NCBI RefSeq assembly: GCF_019880585.1
Contig: NZ_JAINVV010000004.1
Coordinates: forward strand, 620,001 to 684,000
Direction of reading: 5' to 3'
Source: Sphingomonas colocasiae
GTDB taxonomy: Bacteria; Pseudomonadota; Alphaproteobacteria; Sphingomonadales; Sphingomonadaceae
DNA length: 64,000 nt
This document shows, piece after piece, positions 36,197 to 45,824 of this stretch (within the stretch, counting starts at the first letter, position 1; the number at the start of each line of letters is the position of its first letter). The position numbers and the translations under genes were made by a program. The notes under the pieces are model-generated. The model made no database searches. It was not told the origin of the DNA and worked only from the letters and a program-made list of their open reading frames with translations.

Positions 36197-37128
36197 TGCG
36201 GCGTTTCCCTCAACCGTTCGTCATCCTCGCCCGCACGGTCGATCTGGCCGACCGGATCGGGGTGGATCAGGATCTCGACATCGGGAAATTCGACGGAGAG
36301 CTTCGTCTCCACTTCGTCCATGATGCGATGCGCTTCGGCGACGGTCAGATTCGGATCGACCCGGACGTGGAATTGCACGAAATCCTGCGAACCGCTGGTG
36401 CGCGTACGCAGATCGTGAATGTCGACCAGTTCGGGATGCCGCGCCGCGATCTCCAGGAAGCGCGCGCGTCGCTCGGCGGGCCATTCCTTGTCCATCAACT
36501 GATCGAGCGCCTGGGAGGAGGCGCGCCAGGCGCCATAGAGCAGCCAGAGCGCGATCAGCACGCCGAACACCGGATCGGCGCCTGCCAGCCCCAGATAGTG
36601 TTCGATGACGAGCGCGGCGATCACGGCGCCGTTCAGCAGCAGGTCGCTCTGATAGTGGACATTGTCGGCGCGGATCGCCACGGAGCGCGTGCGTGCGATC
36701 ACGTTGCGCTGATAGGCGACGAGGCAAAGCGTCAGCAGGATCGCGACGATCGAGACGCCGATGCCATATTCCGCATTGGCGGTGGTATCGCCCGTCATCA
36801 GCCGCGATGCCGCGCGCACCGCGATCGCCAGCGCCGAAACCGTGATGACCACCACCTGGAACATGGCGGCGATCGCCTCCGCCTTGCCATGGCCGAAGCG
36901 GTGCCCCTCATCGGCGGGCTGGGCGGCGATATGGACGCCGAACAGCGTGACGAGCGATGCCAGCAGATCGAGGCCGGTATCGGCGAGCGAGCCCAGCATC
37001 GCCACCGATCCCGTCGCCCAGGCAGCATAGCTCTTGAGCAGGAGCAGGATGAAGGCGACCGACAGGCTCGCGATCGCGGCGTTGCGCGTCAGTCGCGCGC
37101 GATCGGCGGGCGTCGCGGCCACGGTCAT
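36193..37128 (-). CDS. cation diffusion facilitator transporter
   Basis: This CDF-family inner-membrane exporter moves divalent metal ions (Zn, Fe, Mn or similar) out in exchange for protons. The start at 37128 gives 311 residues and overlaps the pdxH stop (ATGA); an ATG at 37152 would add 8. Metal-site motifs are LADTGLDLLASLVTL in helix 2 and HYQSDLLLNGAV in helix 5. The C-terminal cytoplasmic domain contains VDIHDLRTRTSGSQDFVQFH, typical of FieF-like proteins. The Asp/Asp and His/Asp pattern resembles FieF (DxxxD, HxxxD) and is consistent with zinc or iron. The gene is coupled to pdxH upstream and phzF downstream. Confidence 0.93.
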   Translation of the reverse strand: MTVAATPADRARLTRNAAIASLSVAFILLLLKSYAAWATGSVAMLGSLADTGLDLLASLVTLFGVHIAAQPADEGHRFGHGKAEAIAAMFQVVVITVSALAIAVRAASRLMTGDTTANAEYGIGVSIVAILLTLCLVAYQRNVIARTRSVAIRADNVHYQSDLLLNGAVIAALVIEHYLGLAGADPVFGVLIALWLLYGAWRASSQALDQLMDKEWPAERRARFLEIAARHPELVDIHDLRTRTSGSQDFVQFHVRVDPNLTVAEAHRIMDEVETKLSVEFPDVEILIHPDPVGQIDRAGEDDERLRETPQ

Positions 37129-37715
37129 GGATAGAGGAGCGTCTCGCTCCATCCCGCGCCGGCGGCGGCATCGGCGCGCAGAAACAGGCGGCGCTCATGC
37201 AGCCGATATTCGCGATCCTGCCAGAACTCGATCCGCTCGGGCGTCACCAGATAGCCGGACCAATGCGGGGGGCGGGGGACGTCACCACCCTCAAACCGGG
37301 CCTTCGCCTCGTCGAACCGGCGTTCGAAGGTCTCGCGCGTGTCGAGCGGCCGCGACTGGTCCGATGCCCATGCGCCAAGCTGCGAATCGCGGTGGCGGGT
37401 CGCGAAATAGGCGTCCGCCATCGCGTCGCTGACGGTCGAGACCGGGCCTTCGATCCGCACCTGCCGACGCAATGATTTCCAGTGGAAGAGCAGGGCGGCA
37501 TTGGCGTTGGCGGCAAGCTGTCCGGCCTTGCGGCTCTGCTGGTTGGTGTAGAAGACGAAGCCTTCGGGGCCATGGCCCTTCAGCAGCACCATGCGCACCG
37601 ATGGGCGGCCCTCGCCATCGACGGTGGCGAGCGCCATCGCATTGCTGTCGTTGATCTCGCTGGCGCGCGCGGCGGCGAACCAGTCGTCGAAAAGGGCGAA
37701 GGGATCCTGCGTCAT
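37125..37715 (-). CDS. pdxH: pyridoxamine 5'-phosphate oxidase
   Basis: PdxH uses FMN and oxygen to convert pyridoxine or pyridoxamine 5'-phosphate to PLP. The 196 residues match the family: RPSVRMVLLKGHGPEGFVFY, then TNQQSRKAGQLAANANAALL, the substrate loop FHWKSLRRQVRIEGPV, and the C-terminal LVTPERIEFWQDREYRLHER with RLYP-type end SETLLYP. The length is slightly short of the 210-220 of E. coli, as in many alphaproteobacteria. It is the first gene of a minus-strand run followed by the CDF transporter through an ATGA overlap. The divergent dnaJ-like gene starts 147 bases away. Confidence 0.95.
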   Translation of the reverse strand: MTQDPFALFDDWFAAARASEINDSNAMALATVDGEGRPSVRMVLLKGHGPEGFVFYTNQQSRKAGQLAANANAALLFHWKSLRRQVRIEGPVSTVSDAMADAYFATRHRDSQLGAWASDQSRPLDTRETFERRFDEAKARFEGGDVPRPPHWSGYLVTPERIEFWQDREYRLHERRLFLRADAAAGAGWSETLLYP

Positions 37716-37861
37716 GGCGGCGGTTTAGGCGATTGTGCGGCAATGCCAAAGGGCCAGTTGCATGGGGGTGGCGTTCATGCCGGCCCAATCCCTTGTCTCC
37801 GTTTGGGATCGAACCATTCGTCATGGTTGCCGGAAAGCGCGCCACGCACTAGCTAGGCGGC

Positions 37862-38797
37862 ATGGCAGATCCTTATGCGACTTTGGGCGTGGCCCGCGGG
37901 GCCAGCGAGGCCGAGATCAAGAAGGCCTATCGTGGCCTGGCGAAGGAGCTTCATCCCGATCGCAACAAGGACAATCCGAAGGCTGCCGAACGCTTCAGCC
38001 AGGTGACGGCCGCCTATGACCTGCTGACCGACAAGGACAAGCGCGCGCGCTTCGATCGCGGCGAGATCGATGGTGACGGCAATCCGACATCGCCCTTCGG
38101 TTTCGGCGGCCATCCGGGCGGCGGCCGGCCCGGCGGATCGCAGCATTTCGAGTTTTCGGAAGAAGGGCTCGATCTCGGCGATATCTTCGATGGCCTGTTC
38201 GGCGGCGGCGGGCGCCAGCGTCCGAGCGGCGGATTCGGTGGTTTCGGCGGGCAGCGCCGCGCGCCGCCGCAAAAGGGGGGCAATGTCTCCTACCGGCTGG
38301 CGGTGGCGTTCGAGGATGCCGCGGCGCTGAAGCCGCAGCGGATCACCCTGCAGGATGGCGCGACGATCGATCTGAAGCTGCCCGGCGGGGTCGAGACCGG
38401 CACGCAGATGCGGCTGGGCGGCAAGGGCCAGCCCGGGCCGGGTGGAGCGGGCGATGCGATCGTCACCGTCGAAGTGCGGCCGCATCGCTTCTTCACGCGC
38501 GATGGCGACAATGTCCGCGTCGATCTGCCCGTCACCCTGTCCGAAGCGTTGCTCGGCGCGAAGGTGAAGGTGCCCACGGTCGATGGGCCGGTGATGCTGG
38601 GCATCCCGGCCGGATCGAATTCGGGCAAGGTGCTGCGGCTGAAGGGCAAGGGGTTTCATGGCAAGTCCGGCACGCGCGGCGACCAGCTCGTCACGCTGAT
38701 CGTCGACATTCCGGCCGACGATGCCGCGCTCAAGGCGTTCGTCGGCGAGTGGGAGGGAGACGCCGCGCGAAACCCGAGGGCCGCGCTCGGCGTTTGA
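37862..38797 (+). CDS. DnaJ-like co-chaperone (CbpA type)
   Basis: The 311 residues have a J domain (DPYATLGVARGASEAEIKKA, HPD in KELHPDRNKDN), a Gly/Phe-rich linker (SPFGFGGHPGGGRPGG, DIFDGLFGGGG) and a C-terminal substrate-binding and dimer domain. No CXXCXGXG zinc finger is present, so it is of the CbpA/DnaJ class B type. It stimulates DnaK ATPase and delivers substrates. The gene lies 7 bases before the yihY gene and can be cotranscribed with yihY, fabI and aroC. A role in folding is clear; a specific client is not. Confidence 0.92.
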   Translation: MADPYATLGVARGASEAEIKKAYRGLAKELHPDRNKDNPKAAERFSQVTAAYDLLTDKDKRARFDRGEIDGDGNPTSPFGFGGHPGGGRPGGSQHFEFSEEGLDLGDIFDGLFGGGGRQRPSGGFGGFGGQRRAPPQKGGNVSYRLAVAFEDAAALKPQRITLQDGATIDLKLPGGVETGTQMRLGGKGQPGPGGAGDAIVTVEVRPHRFFTRDGDNVRVDLPVTLSEALLGAKVKVPTVDGPVMLGIPAGSNSGKVLRLKGKGFHGKSGTRGDQLVTLIVDIPADDAALKAFVGEWEGDAARNPRAALGV

Positions 38798-38803
38798 TCC
38801 CCG

Positions 38804-39790
38804 ATGCAGAATATATCGCCCCAATCGCCGGAGGAGAGGCGCAAGCGGCTCTCCGGCGCGCGCGCGGCGATGCAGGGCGGGCTCGATCGGATCAGGCCGG
38901 GCACCTATCCCTTCACCGTCGCCAAGCGGGTGGCGATCGGCGTCTATAGCGACGGTTTCATCCATGCGGGGAATCTCGCCTATCTGGCGCTGGTCACGCT
39001 GTTTCCCTTCTTCATCGTCGCCGCCGCGGTCGCGCGCCTGTTCGGCCGCACCGAGGATGGGTTGCATGCCGTCGACGCGTTCCTGCGCACCGTGCCCCCC
39101 GGCGTCGCGGAGGTATTGGCCAAGCCGATCGGCGATGTGCTGGGCGCGCGTTCGGGCTCGCTGCTGTGGCTCGGCGCGCTTGTCGGCCTGTGGACCACGG
39201 GCAGTTTCATCGAGACGATCCGCGATATCCTGCGCCGCGCCTATGGCGTCCGCTATTCGCGGCCCTTCTGGGAATATCGGCTGGGGTCGATCGGGCTGAT
39301 CGTCGGATCGGTGATCCTGGTGATGATCGCGTTCAGCTTTCAGGTGATCCTGCTCGCGGCGGAGCAGTTCATCATCCGCGTGCTTCCGGTCGAATCGGAA
39401 CTCGCCAATCTCGTCACCTTTTCGCGCGCGGCGCCGGGGCTCGCGCTGTTCGCCGCGATGTACATGCTGTTCGTTTCGCTGACGCCCAAGGCGTATCGCG
39501 GCCGCGAATATCCGAAATGGCCCGGCGCGCTGATCGTCACCGCTTGGTGGCTGGGCGTCAGCGCGCTGCTGCCGATGGCGATCGCCCATTTCGGTTCGTA
39601 CGATCTGACATATGGAAGTCTCGCCGGTGTCATGATCTCGCTCATTTTCTTCTATCTTGTTGGCTTCGGCGTGGTTATCGGGGCCGAACTCAATGCGGCG
39701 CTGGCGGAAAGCCCAGGGACGCGGCGCGGGGACGACAGCCCGGCGCCGGTGGCGAAGGCAGCGTCGTCGACAGTTACGGAGGACGTGTGA
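38804..39790 (+). CDS. YihY/BrkB-family inner-membrane protein
   Basis: The 328-residue protein has about six membrane helices, as in the YihY family (once wrongly annotated RNase BN). The conserved features are the first helix HAGNLAYLALVTLFPFFIVA, the central WTTGSFIETIRDILRRAYGV, and the late segment YGSLAGVMISLIFFYLVGFG with VVIGAELNAALAES. The function is unknown; a lipid or solute transport role has been suggested. The C-terminal tail is hydrophilic. The stop overlaps the GTG of fabI (GTGA), so the two are translationally coupled. Confidence 0.92.
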   Translation: MQNISPQSPEERRKRLSGARAAMQGGLDRIRPGTYPFTVAKRVAIGVYSDGFIHAGNLAYLALVTLFPFFIVAAAVARLFGRTEDGLHAVDAFLRTVPPGVAEVLAKPIGDVLGARSGSLLWLGALVGLWTTGSFIETIRDILRRAYGVRYSRPFWEYRLGSIGLIVGSVILVMIAFSFQVILLAAEQFIIRVLPVESELANLVTFSRAAPGLALFAAMYMLFVSLTPKAYRGREYPKWPGALIVTAWWLGVSALLPMAIAHFGSYDLTYGSLAGVMISLIFFYLVGFGVVIGAELNAALAESPGTRRGDDSPAPVAKAASSTVTEDV

Positions 39791-40590
39791 ACGGCTTGAT
39801 GACCGGAAAGCGCGGGCTGATCATGGGGCTCGCCAACGATCGCTCGCTGGCATGGGGGATCGCGCAGCAACTGCGTGCGGCAGGCGCGGAGCTCGCCTTC
39901 AGCTATCAGGGCGAGGCGATGGAGAAGCGGGTGCGCCCGCTTGCCGAACAGGTCGGTTCGGACCTGCTGATCGATTGCGACGTGTCGGACATGGCGAATC
40001 TCGACGCCGCGTTCGCGACGCTGGCGGCGCGTTGGCCGACGATCGATTTCGTCGTCCATGCCATCGGCTATTCGGACAAGAACGAGCTGCGCGGCCTGTA
40101 TGTCGATACCAGCCTCGACAATTTCCTGATGACGATGAACATCTCCGCCTACAGCTTCGTCGCGGTGGCGCAGCGCGCGCGCGCGATGATGCCCAATGGC
40201 GGCGCGCTGCTGACGCTCAGCTATTATGGCGCGGAAAAGGTGATCCCGCACTATAACGTCATGGGCGTGGCGAAGGCCGCGCTGGAGACGAGCGTCAAAT
40301 ATCTGGCGATGGACCTGGGGCCGGAGAATATCCGCGTCAACGCGATCTCCGCCGGGCCGATCAAGACGCTGGCCGCATCGGGCATCGGCGATTTCCGCTA
40401 TATCCTGAAATGGAACGAGCTGAATTCGCCGCTGCGCCGCAACGTCACGATCGACGATGTCGGCGGTGCCGGCCTGTATCTGCTGAGCGATCTCGCCAGC
40501 GGCGTGACGGGCGAGACGCATCACGTGGACGCGGGCTATCACGTCATCGGCATGAAGGCCGAGGACGCGGCGGACATCGCGCTGGCTTAA
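39787..40590 (+). CDS. fabI: enoyl-[acyl-carrier-protein] reductase (NADH)
   Basis: FabI reduces enoyl-ACP in the last step of each fatty-acid elongation cycle. The start GTG at 39787 overlaps the yihY stop and gives 267 residues beginning [20 protein letters not shown], close to other alphaproteobacterial FabI. GGAGGA lies only 3 bases upstream, an unusually short spacer; ATG 39799 is the alternative. The NADH-binding motif is [13 protein letters not shown]. The catalytic Tyr and Lys are in [13 protein letters not shown] (Y-x6-K), and the substrate loop includes [15 protein letters not shown]. It lies between yihY and aroC on one strand. Confidence 0.95.
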   Translation: MNGLMTGKRGLIMGLANDRSLAWGIAQQLRAAGAELAFSYQGEAMEKRVRPLAEQVGSDLLIDCDVSDMANLDAAFATLAARWPTIDFVVHAIGYSDKNELRGLYVDTSLDNFLMTMNISAYSFVAVAQRARAMMPNGGALLTLSYYGAEKVIPHYNVMGVAKAALETSVKYLAMDLGPENIRVNAISAGPIKTLAASGIGDFRYILKWNELNSPLRRNVTIDDVGGAGLYLLSDLASGVTGETHHVDAGYHVIGMKAEDAADIALA

Positions 40591-40622
40591 CACCTTCCCT
40601 GCGGGGGAAAGGGAAGAAGCAG

Positions 40623-41693
40623 ATGAGCTTCAACACGTTCGGCCGGGTGTTCCGCTTCACCAGTTGGGGCGAATCGCACGGGCCCGCGCTCGGCGCGGTC
40701 GTCGACGGCTGCCCGCCGGGGCTTGCGCTGTCCGAAGCCGATATCCAGCCCTTTCTCGACAAAAGGCGCCCCGGCCAGTCGCGGTTCACGACGCAGCGGC
40801 AGGAACCCGATCAGGTGCGCATCCTGTCGGGGGTGTTCGAGGGGCGGACGACGGGCACGCCGATCTCGCTGATGATCGAGAATGTCGACCAGCGCTCGAA
40901 GGATTATTCGGAGGTCGCCAGGGCCTATCGCCCAGGCCACGCCGATTATGCCTATGACGCCAAATACGGCTTTCGCGACTATCGCGGCGGCGGGCGCAGT
41001 TCCGCGCGCGAGACGGCGGCGCGGGTGGCGGCAGGGGCCGTGGCGCGGCTGGCTATCCCTGAAGTGTCGATCCTGGCCTGGGTATCGGAGATCGGCGGTG
41101 ACGCTGTCGATCCGGCGCGCTTCGATCCGCGCGAGATCGATCGCAATCCCTTCTTCTGCCCCGATCCGCAGGCGGCGATCCGCTGGGAGAAGCTCGTCGA
41201 CGATGCGCGAAAGTCGGGATCGTCGCTGGGCGCGGTGATCGAATGCGAATGCAGCGGCGTTCCCGCCGGATGGGGGGCGCCGCTCTATGCCAAGCTCGAC
41301 AGCGAACTGGCAGCGGCGATGATGAGCATCAACGCGGTGAAGGGTATAGAGATCGGCGACGGCTTCGCGGCCGCGCGGCTGACCGGCGAGCAGAATGCCG
41401 ATCCGATGCGACCCGGCAATGACGGCCCCACATTCCTCGCCAATCATGCCGGCGGCATCGCGGGCGGCATTTCCACGGGGCAGCCGGTGCGGTTGCGCGT
41501 GGCGTTCAAGCCGACCAGCTCGATCCTGACGCCGGTCGAGACGATCGATCGCGACGGTGCGGCGGCGGAGATCCGGACCAAGGGACGTCATGATCCTTGT
41601 GTCGGAATCAGGGGCGTGCCCGTGGTCGAGGCGATGGCGGCGCTGGTGCTGGCCGACCAGAAACTGCTCCATCGCGCCCAGTGCGGTAGCTGA
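40623..41693 (+). CDS. aroC: chorismate synthase
   Basis: AroC converts 5-enolpyruvylshikimate-3-phosphate to chorismate using reduced FMN, the last common step of aromatic synthesis. The 356 residues carry all family signatures: [40 protein letters not shown], the FMN and substrate loop [20 protein letters not shown], and the C-terminal [20 protein letters not shown]. The start follows a purine-rich GGGAAAGGGAAGAAG stretch. The gene follows fabI by 32 bases, so a shared transcript with dnaJ-like, yihY and fabI is likely. A 171-base gap with no gene follows. Confidence 0.97.
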   Translation: MSFNTFGRVFRFTSWGESHGPALGAVVDGCPPGLALSEADIQPFLDKRRPGQSRFTTQRQEPDQVRILSGVFEGRTTGTPISLMIENVDQRSKDYSEVARAYRPGHADYAYDAKYGFRDYRGGGRSSARETAARVAAGAVARLAIPEVSILAWVSEIGGDAVDPARFDPREIDRNPFFCPDPQAAIRWEKLVDDARKSGSSLGAVIECECSGVPAGWGAPLYAKLDSELAAAMMSINAVKGIEIGDGFAAARLTGEQNADPMRPGNDGPTFLANHAGGIAGGISTGQPVRLRVAFKPTSSILTPVETIDRDGAAAEIRTKGRHDPCVGIRGVPVVEAMAALVLADQKLLHRAQCGS

Positions 41694-41864
41694 CGACGGG
41701 CTGGGCGACGGTTGAACCCGCCGGTTCCGCTATCCGTCCCGCGCATCCAACGCCCTGTCTTCGCGGTTCGGCGGGCGGGGCCGCTGCCGGGATGAACCGC
41801 GCATCTTAACCGCGTGCGCGACGTTGGTTCGTCGCTGATCAAGGCACGCTAGTCAGGAGTTTTC

Positions 41865-42131
41865 ATGCGCAATCTCATCATCTTCGCGGGCTCTGCCCTG
41901 TTCTTCGCCGGTGCCGCCCAGGCCCAGGATACCGCCGCCCAGCCGCCCCAGGCGCCGGTCGAAACCACCACGCAGGACACGACCACGGCCCCGGCAGATC
42001 CGGTGGCGCAGCCCGCCGATCCGATGGCGCAGCCGGCCGAGGCGCCGAGCGACAGCGCGGCCCCGCCCGCCGACGAGACGGATCACAGCAAGCACAAGAA
42101 GGGCAAGAAGAAGGAAAAGAGCCCCGAATAA
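41865..42131 (+). CDS. small exported Pro/Ala-rich peptide with a Lys-rich end
   Basis: The 88-residue protein has a clear signal peptide (RNLIIFAGSALFFAGAAQAQ, cut near residue 21). The mature part is disordered: Pro, Ala, Thr and Gln repeats such as DPVAQPADPMAQPAEAPSD, then a basic end HSKHKKGKKKEKSPE. The repeated AQPADP units suggest a flexible periplasmic linker or cell-wall-binding peptide. No domain is recognised. A strong terminator follows 23 bases after the stop, so it is probably its own transcript. The region between aroC and this gene (41694-41864) holds only a possible promoter and nothing else that I can identify. Confidence 0.78.
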   Translation: MRNLIIFAGSALFFAGAAQAQDTAAQPPQAPVETTTQDTTTAPADPVAQPADPMAQPAEAPSDSAAPPADETDHSKHKKGKKKEKSPE

Positions 42132-42154
42132 CCGGGCCTTTCCGAAGATCGATC

Positions 42155-42185
42155 AGGCCGATCGCCCAAGGCGGTCGGCCTTTTT
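42155..42185 (+). terminator. intrinsic terminator of the small exported peptide gene
   Basis: AGGCCGATCGC (42155-42165) pairs with GCGGTCGGCCT (42171-42181) with one G-T pair and the loop CCAAG. TTTTT follows on the plus strand. There is no T-run in the other direction, so it serves the plus-strand gene only. Confidence 0.9.
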
Positions 42186-42193
42186 GCAGTGGA

Positions 42194-42940
42194 TCAGCCG
42201 CGCCGGATGCCGATGACGGTGCCCTTGGCGCCGCTCAGGTCCAGCCGGAACTCGAAATCGGGCCAGCGTTGCCGCCAGCGCTGGAGCAGGATGCGTTCGC
42301 CCGGTCGCGCACCGTCGTCGAGCAGCACCACGCCGCCGGGCGAAATGCGATCGAACAGGCATTCTGCGGCGCCCCGCACCTGGGGATGAATGGTCCAGGG
42401 TGGACCATCGATCACCAGCATGTCGATACGGTCGGGCAGGGCGGCGATATCGTACCAATAGCCCGGCCAGTCGCCCGGTGCGGGCAGCAGCGCCGCCCCG
42501 CGCATATCCGCGTCCATGCCATGCTCGTTCAGCCAGCCGCGCGTGGCCTCGACGAAATCCTGATGCTGGTCGAAACTGATCAGGCGTCCGCCGCCATGGC
42601 GCTGGAGGGCGCGGGCGGTGATGAAGGACGATGCGCCGGCGCCCAGTTCGACCACCACCGCCGGCCTGGCCCGTTCGATATGATCGACGATCAATCCAAG
42701 CAGCGCCGTATCCGCTTTCCAGCTTCCGAGATTGGGCAAGGAATCGTGCGGCAGGCCCAGCCGGTCGAGCAGCGCGATCTTGTCCTGAAGGCGTCCGCCG
42801 GACAGGCTGCGCAGCAGCCATGGCCATCCGATCGCGCCGAAAAGCAGGATATGCGCCCAGTCGGTGAGCGAGGTCACGATCTCGCGCGCATGCGCGCCAT
42901 GCGATCGCGGCAGCAGCCCGGTGGCGTCGCGTGTGGTCAT
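42194..42940 (-). CDS. class I SAM-dependent methyltransferase
   Basis: The 248-residue protein has a Rossmann SAM site: PAVVVELGAGASSFITARAL (motif I), RLISFDQHQDFVEATRGWL, the acidic motif DRIDMLVIDGPPWTI, and PGGVVLLDDGARPGER. The IDGPP segment is common in small-molecule and glycan methyltransferases. The substrate cannot be named. An N-terminal segment LTDWAHILLFGAIGWPWLL is moderately hydrophobic and could touch the membrane. The gene converges with the terminator of the small exported peptide and lies 149 bases from purA. It seems to stand alone. Confidence 0.87.
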   Translation of the reverse strand: MTTRDATGLLPRSHGAHAREIVTSLTDWAHILLFGAIGWPWLLRSLSGGRLQDKIALLDRLGLPHDSLPNLGSWKADTALLGLIVDHIERARPAVVVELGAGASSFITARALQRHGGGRLISFDQHQDFVEATRGWLNEHGMDADMRGAALLPAPGDWPGYWYDIAALPDRIDMLVIDGPPWTIHPQVRGAAECLFDRISPGGVVLLDDGARPGERILLQRWRQRWPDFEFRLDLSGAKGTVIGIRRG

Positions 42941-43043
42941 ATAGGGGTGCTACACGGCATCCCAAGCCAAACAAGCCGGCTCGGCTTCGGTTCCCCTTAT
43001 GCCAAGGCCGGATGACCTGACTCCGCGGGGCGTTGGTTGTCTT

Positions 43044-43076
43044 CCAGACCCGATGAGCATGGCTCACCGGGTCTGG
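43044..43076 (-). terminator. hairpin after purA, probable transcript end
   Basis: CCAGACCCG (43044-43052) pairs with CGGGTCTGG (43068-43076); inside, TGAGC (43054-43058) pairs with GCTCA (43062-43066) around ATG. The hairpin stands 14 bases past the purA stop on the minus strand. It is a strong stem, but no T-run follows it, so termination would need help from another factor. Confidence 0.6.
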
Positions 43077-43089
43077 CGCCGTTCGGCGG

Positions 43090-44379
43090 TCAGTCCGAGA
43101 AGGGATCGCGGACGAGGATCGTGTCCTCGCGCTCGGGGCTCGTCGAAACCAGCGCGACGGGGCACTGGATCAGCTCCTCGATGCGACGGATATATTTGAT
43201 CGCCTGCGCGGGAAGCTGCGCCCAGCTCCGCGCGCCCGCCGTCGATTCGTGCCAGCCCTCGATCATTTCGTAGATCGGCTCCACGGCTGCCTGGTCGGCG
43301 GCGTTGCTCGGATAATGGTCGATCACCTGCCCACGCAGCCGGTATCCGGTGCAGATGCCGACTTCGTCGAAACCGTCGAGCACGTCGAGCTTGGTGAGGG
43401 CGATGCCGGTGACGCCCGACACCGCGACCGACTGGCGGACCAGCACCGCATCGAACCAGCCGCAGCGGCGCTTGCGGCCGGTGACGGTGCCGAATTCATG
43501 GCCACGCGTGCCCAGCCGCTCGCCGATCTCGTTTTCCTGCTCGGTCGGGAAGGGGCCGGAGCCGACGCGCGTCGTATAGGCCTTGGCGATGCCGAGCACG
43601 AACCCCACCGCGCCGGGGCCGAGGCCCGATCCGCCGGCGGCGGTGCCGGCGATGGTGTTGGAGGAGGTGACGAACGGGTAAGTGCCGTGATCGACGTCGA
43701 GCAGCACGCCCTGAGCGCCCTCGAACAGGATGCGGCGGCCGCGCTTGCGCGCGTCGTTCAGCATCAGCCAGACGGGCTTGGCGAAGGACAGCACGAAATC
43801 GGCGATCTCGCGCAATTCGGCGAGCAGCGCCTCGCGATCGACGGGCGGTTCGCCGAAACCGGCGCGCAATGCGTCGTGATGCGCGGTCAGCCGGTCGAGC
43901 TGCGGACCGAGATCGTCGAGATGCGCCAGGTCGCAGACGCGGATCGCGCGGCGGCCGACCTTGTCCTCATAGGCCGGGCCGATGCCGCGGCGCGTCGTGC
44001 CGATCTTGCCGGCGCCGCTCGCATCCTCGCGCAGCGCGTCGAGATCGCGGTGGAAGGGCAGGATCAGCGCGCAATTGTCGGCGATGTGCAGCGTTTCGGG
44101 CGTCACCTTCACGCCCTGGGCCGTCAGCTTCTCGATCTCGGCCTTGAGCGCCCAGGGGTCGAGCACCACGCCATTGCCGATCACGCTGGGCGTGCCGCGC
44201 ACGATGCCGGAGGGCAGCAGCGACAGCTTGTAGACATTCTCGCCGATGACGAGCGTGTGCCCGGCATTGTGGCCGCCCTGGAAGCGGACCACCATATCGG
44301 CCCGCTCCGCGAGCCAGTCGACAATCTTACCCTTGCCCTCGTCGCCCCATTGAGCGCCGATTACCGCGACATTTGCCAT
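43090..44379 (-). CDS. purA: adenylosuccinate synthase
   Basis: PurA joins IMP and aspartate with GTP to make adenylosuccinate on the route to AMP. The 429 residues match the family: [20 protein letters not shown] (P-loop and catalytic Asp), [40 protein letters not shown], and [20 protein letters not shown]. The C-terminal [20 protein letters not shown] belongs to the base-binding part. It follows hisZ on the same strand after 133 bases, a common order in sphingomonads. The intergenic part includes a partial repeat (CCCTTCGACAGGACTCGG). Confidence 0.97.
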   Translation of the reverse strand: MANVAVIGAQWGDEGKGKIVDWLAERADMVVRFQGGHNAGHTLVIGENVYKLSLLPSGIVRGTPSVIGNGVVLDPWALKAEIEKLTAQGVKVTPETLHIADNCALILPFHRDLDALREDASGAGKIGTTRRGIGPAYEDKVGRRAIRVCDLAHLDDLGPQLDRLTAHHDALRAGFGEPPVDREALLAELREIADFVLSFAKPVWLMLNDARKRGRRILFEGAQGVLLDVDHGTYPFVTSSNTIAGTAAGGSGLGPGAVGFVLGIAKAYTTRVGSGPFPTEQENEIGERLGTRGHEFGTVTGRKRRCGWFDAVLVRQSVAVSGVTGIALTKLDVLDGFDEVGICTGYRLRGQVIDHYPSNAADQAAVEPIYEMIEGWHESTAGARSWAQLPAQAIKYIRRIEELIQCPVALVSTSPEREDTILVRDPFSD

Positions 44380-44512
44380 AAATGCGAGTCTCCGCCTGCC
44401 GAGCGGATCCGGGACGCCCTTCGACAGGACTCGGCGACCGGATGTGATGGGTGCGGGTATTTACCCGCGTTCGGGCGCTCCTCTGCCTCCGGTACGCCCG
44501 AAGGTCAAGCGA

Positions 44513-45625
44513 TCAGAGCGCCTGCGGCGCTCCGTCGCGCAGGATGTGCGAACAGATCTGCGCCGCCGGACTGTCGTCTTCGGTCAGCGCGGCGACCGTC
44601 ACCCAGCCCTGCTCGCGCAGCCGCGCCGCTTCCGCCGGATCGGCGCCGAAGGGCACGAACAGGCGGCGGCGCGCCTCGGCGGCGAGGCCCGCATCGACCA
44701 GCGGATCGCAATAGAGCGAAAAGCCGATCGCGGGTTCCTCGCGTCCGTCGGGATGGACGATGCTGTACGATCCGCCGCGCCCGATCTCGCCGCTGACGCC
44801 TTCGGCGAACAGCGAGAAGCCGAACCAGTTCTGATATTCGAAGCCGTGGCGCTCGGTGGGGTCGAGCGTGATCGCGACCTTGTCGCGAATCGCCGCGGCG
44901 ATCCGTTCCAGCCCGTCGAGCCGCGATGCGAGCGCGCCCTGGGTGTCGAAGGTGCGCAGGCGCGCGATCGCGGCATCGAAGGTGCCGGCCGCCTCGATCA
45001 GCGGCAGGAATGCCGCGCCGCCGCGCGCGACCAGCCCGCCGGCATCCTTGGCGTCGAGCAGCGCGCGGATCTCTGAAACCGCGCCGGCCTCCAGCGGCAA
45101 TGGTCCGGCGGACAGATGGTCGACCAGATCGGGCAGGGTGAAATCGACGGTGACGCCGCTCACGCCCGCACGTGACAGCGCTTCCACGGCGACGCTGACG
45201 ATCTCGAGTGCGGCGGCGACGGTGTCGAGACCGATCAATTCGGCGCCGACCTGCATCATCTCGCGCTCGGGGCGAAGCTGCGTCGCCTTCAACCGGAGCA
45301 CCGGCCCGCCATAGCTGAGCCTGAGCGGGCGGGGGTGGTGCGCCATGCGAGTTGCGGCGATCCGGCCGACCTGCGTGGTGATGTCCGGGCGGATCGCCAT
45401 GGTCCGTTGCGAGACGGGATCGACGAAGCGGAGCAGGTCCTGGACGCTCGCGGTCTTCAGCCCCGCGCGCAACCCGTCCTCGAATTCGGCGAGCGGCGGC
45501 GAGACGCGCTCATAGCCATAGCCGGTCGCGGTATCGAGGACGCAGCGGACAAGCCGCGCCGACGCATCCGCCTCGGGCGGAAGCCGGTCGCGATATCCTT
45601 CGGGAAGCAGGCCAGGCAGGATCAT
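44513..45625 (-). CDS. hisZ: ATP phosphoribosyltransferase regulatory subunit
   Basis: HisZ is a histidyl-tRNA-synthetase-like protein that activates the short HisG and senses histidine for feedback control. From the ATG at 45625 it has 370 residues starting MILPGLLPEGYRDRLPPEAD; an ATG at 45670 would add 15. Synthetase-fold motifs remain (VSPPLAEFEDGLRAG, RPDITTQVGRIAATRMAHHP), while the tRNA-binding C-terminal domain of real HisRS is absent. The length is typical for HisZ. HisG is not in this window. Repeat copy C follows the start on the upstream side. The order hisZ-purA suggests shared transcription. Confidence 0.9.
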   Translation of the reverse strand: MILPGLLPEGYRDRLPPEADASARLVRCVLDTATGYGYERVSPPLAEFEDGLRAGLKTASVQDLLRFVDPVSQRTMAIRPDITTQVGRIAATRMAHHPRPLRLSYGGPVLRLKATQLRPEREMMQVGAELIGLDTVAAALEIVSVAVEALSRAGVSGVTVDFTLPDLVDHLSAGPLPLEAGAVSEIRALLDAKDAGGLVARGGAAFLPLIEAAGTFDAAIARLRTFDTQGALASRLDGLERIAAAIRDKVAITLDPTERHGFEYQNWFGFSLFAEGVSGEIGRGGSYSIVHPDGREEPAIGFSLYCDPLVDAGLAAEARRRLFVPFGADPAEAARLREQGWVTVAALTEDDSPAAQICSHILRDGAPQAL

Positions 45626-45665
45626 GCTGGGGCTCTTAGCGGATGATGCGTCCCTTGCCACCCTT

Positions 45666-45754
45666 GTCATTCCCGCGCATGCGGGAATCCAGCTTTTCCG
45701 TGAAGCATCAGGATAAAGAAGAAGAAGCTGGATCCCCGCTTTCGCGGGGATGAC
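45666..45754. repeat. intergenic inverted repeat, copy C of the GTCATTCCCG family
   Basis: This 89-base element starts with GTCATTCCCGCGCATGCGGG and ends with CCCCGCTTTCGCGGGGATGAC. It has the same core as copy B (TCCAGC, AAAGAAGAAGAAG, GCTGGATC) with about six changes. It lies between the upstream end of hisZ and the stop of serA, both on the minus strand. The fold could end serA transcripts before hisZ. Confidence 0.93.
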
Positions 45755-45824
45755 ACCGTATAAGGCATTGATATGCCGGTACAGGAAACGGGGCGGGTCC
45801 GTTTCCGAACCCGCCCCGTCAGCG

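Noticed and set aside
37853-39589. A 578-codon minus-strand frame across the DnaJ-like and yihY genes
   Set aside because: It is covered by two real plus-strand genes with catalytic and membrane motifs, and it looks like low-complexity Arg/Gly sequence.
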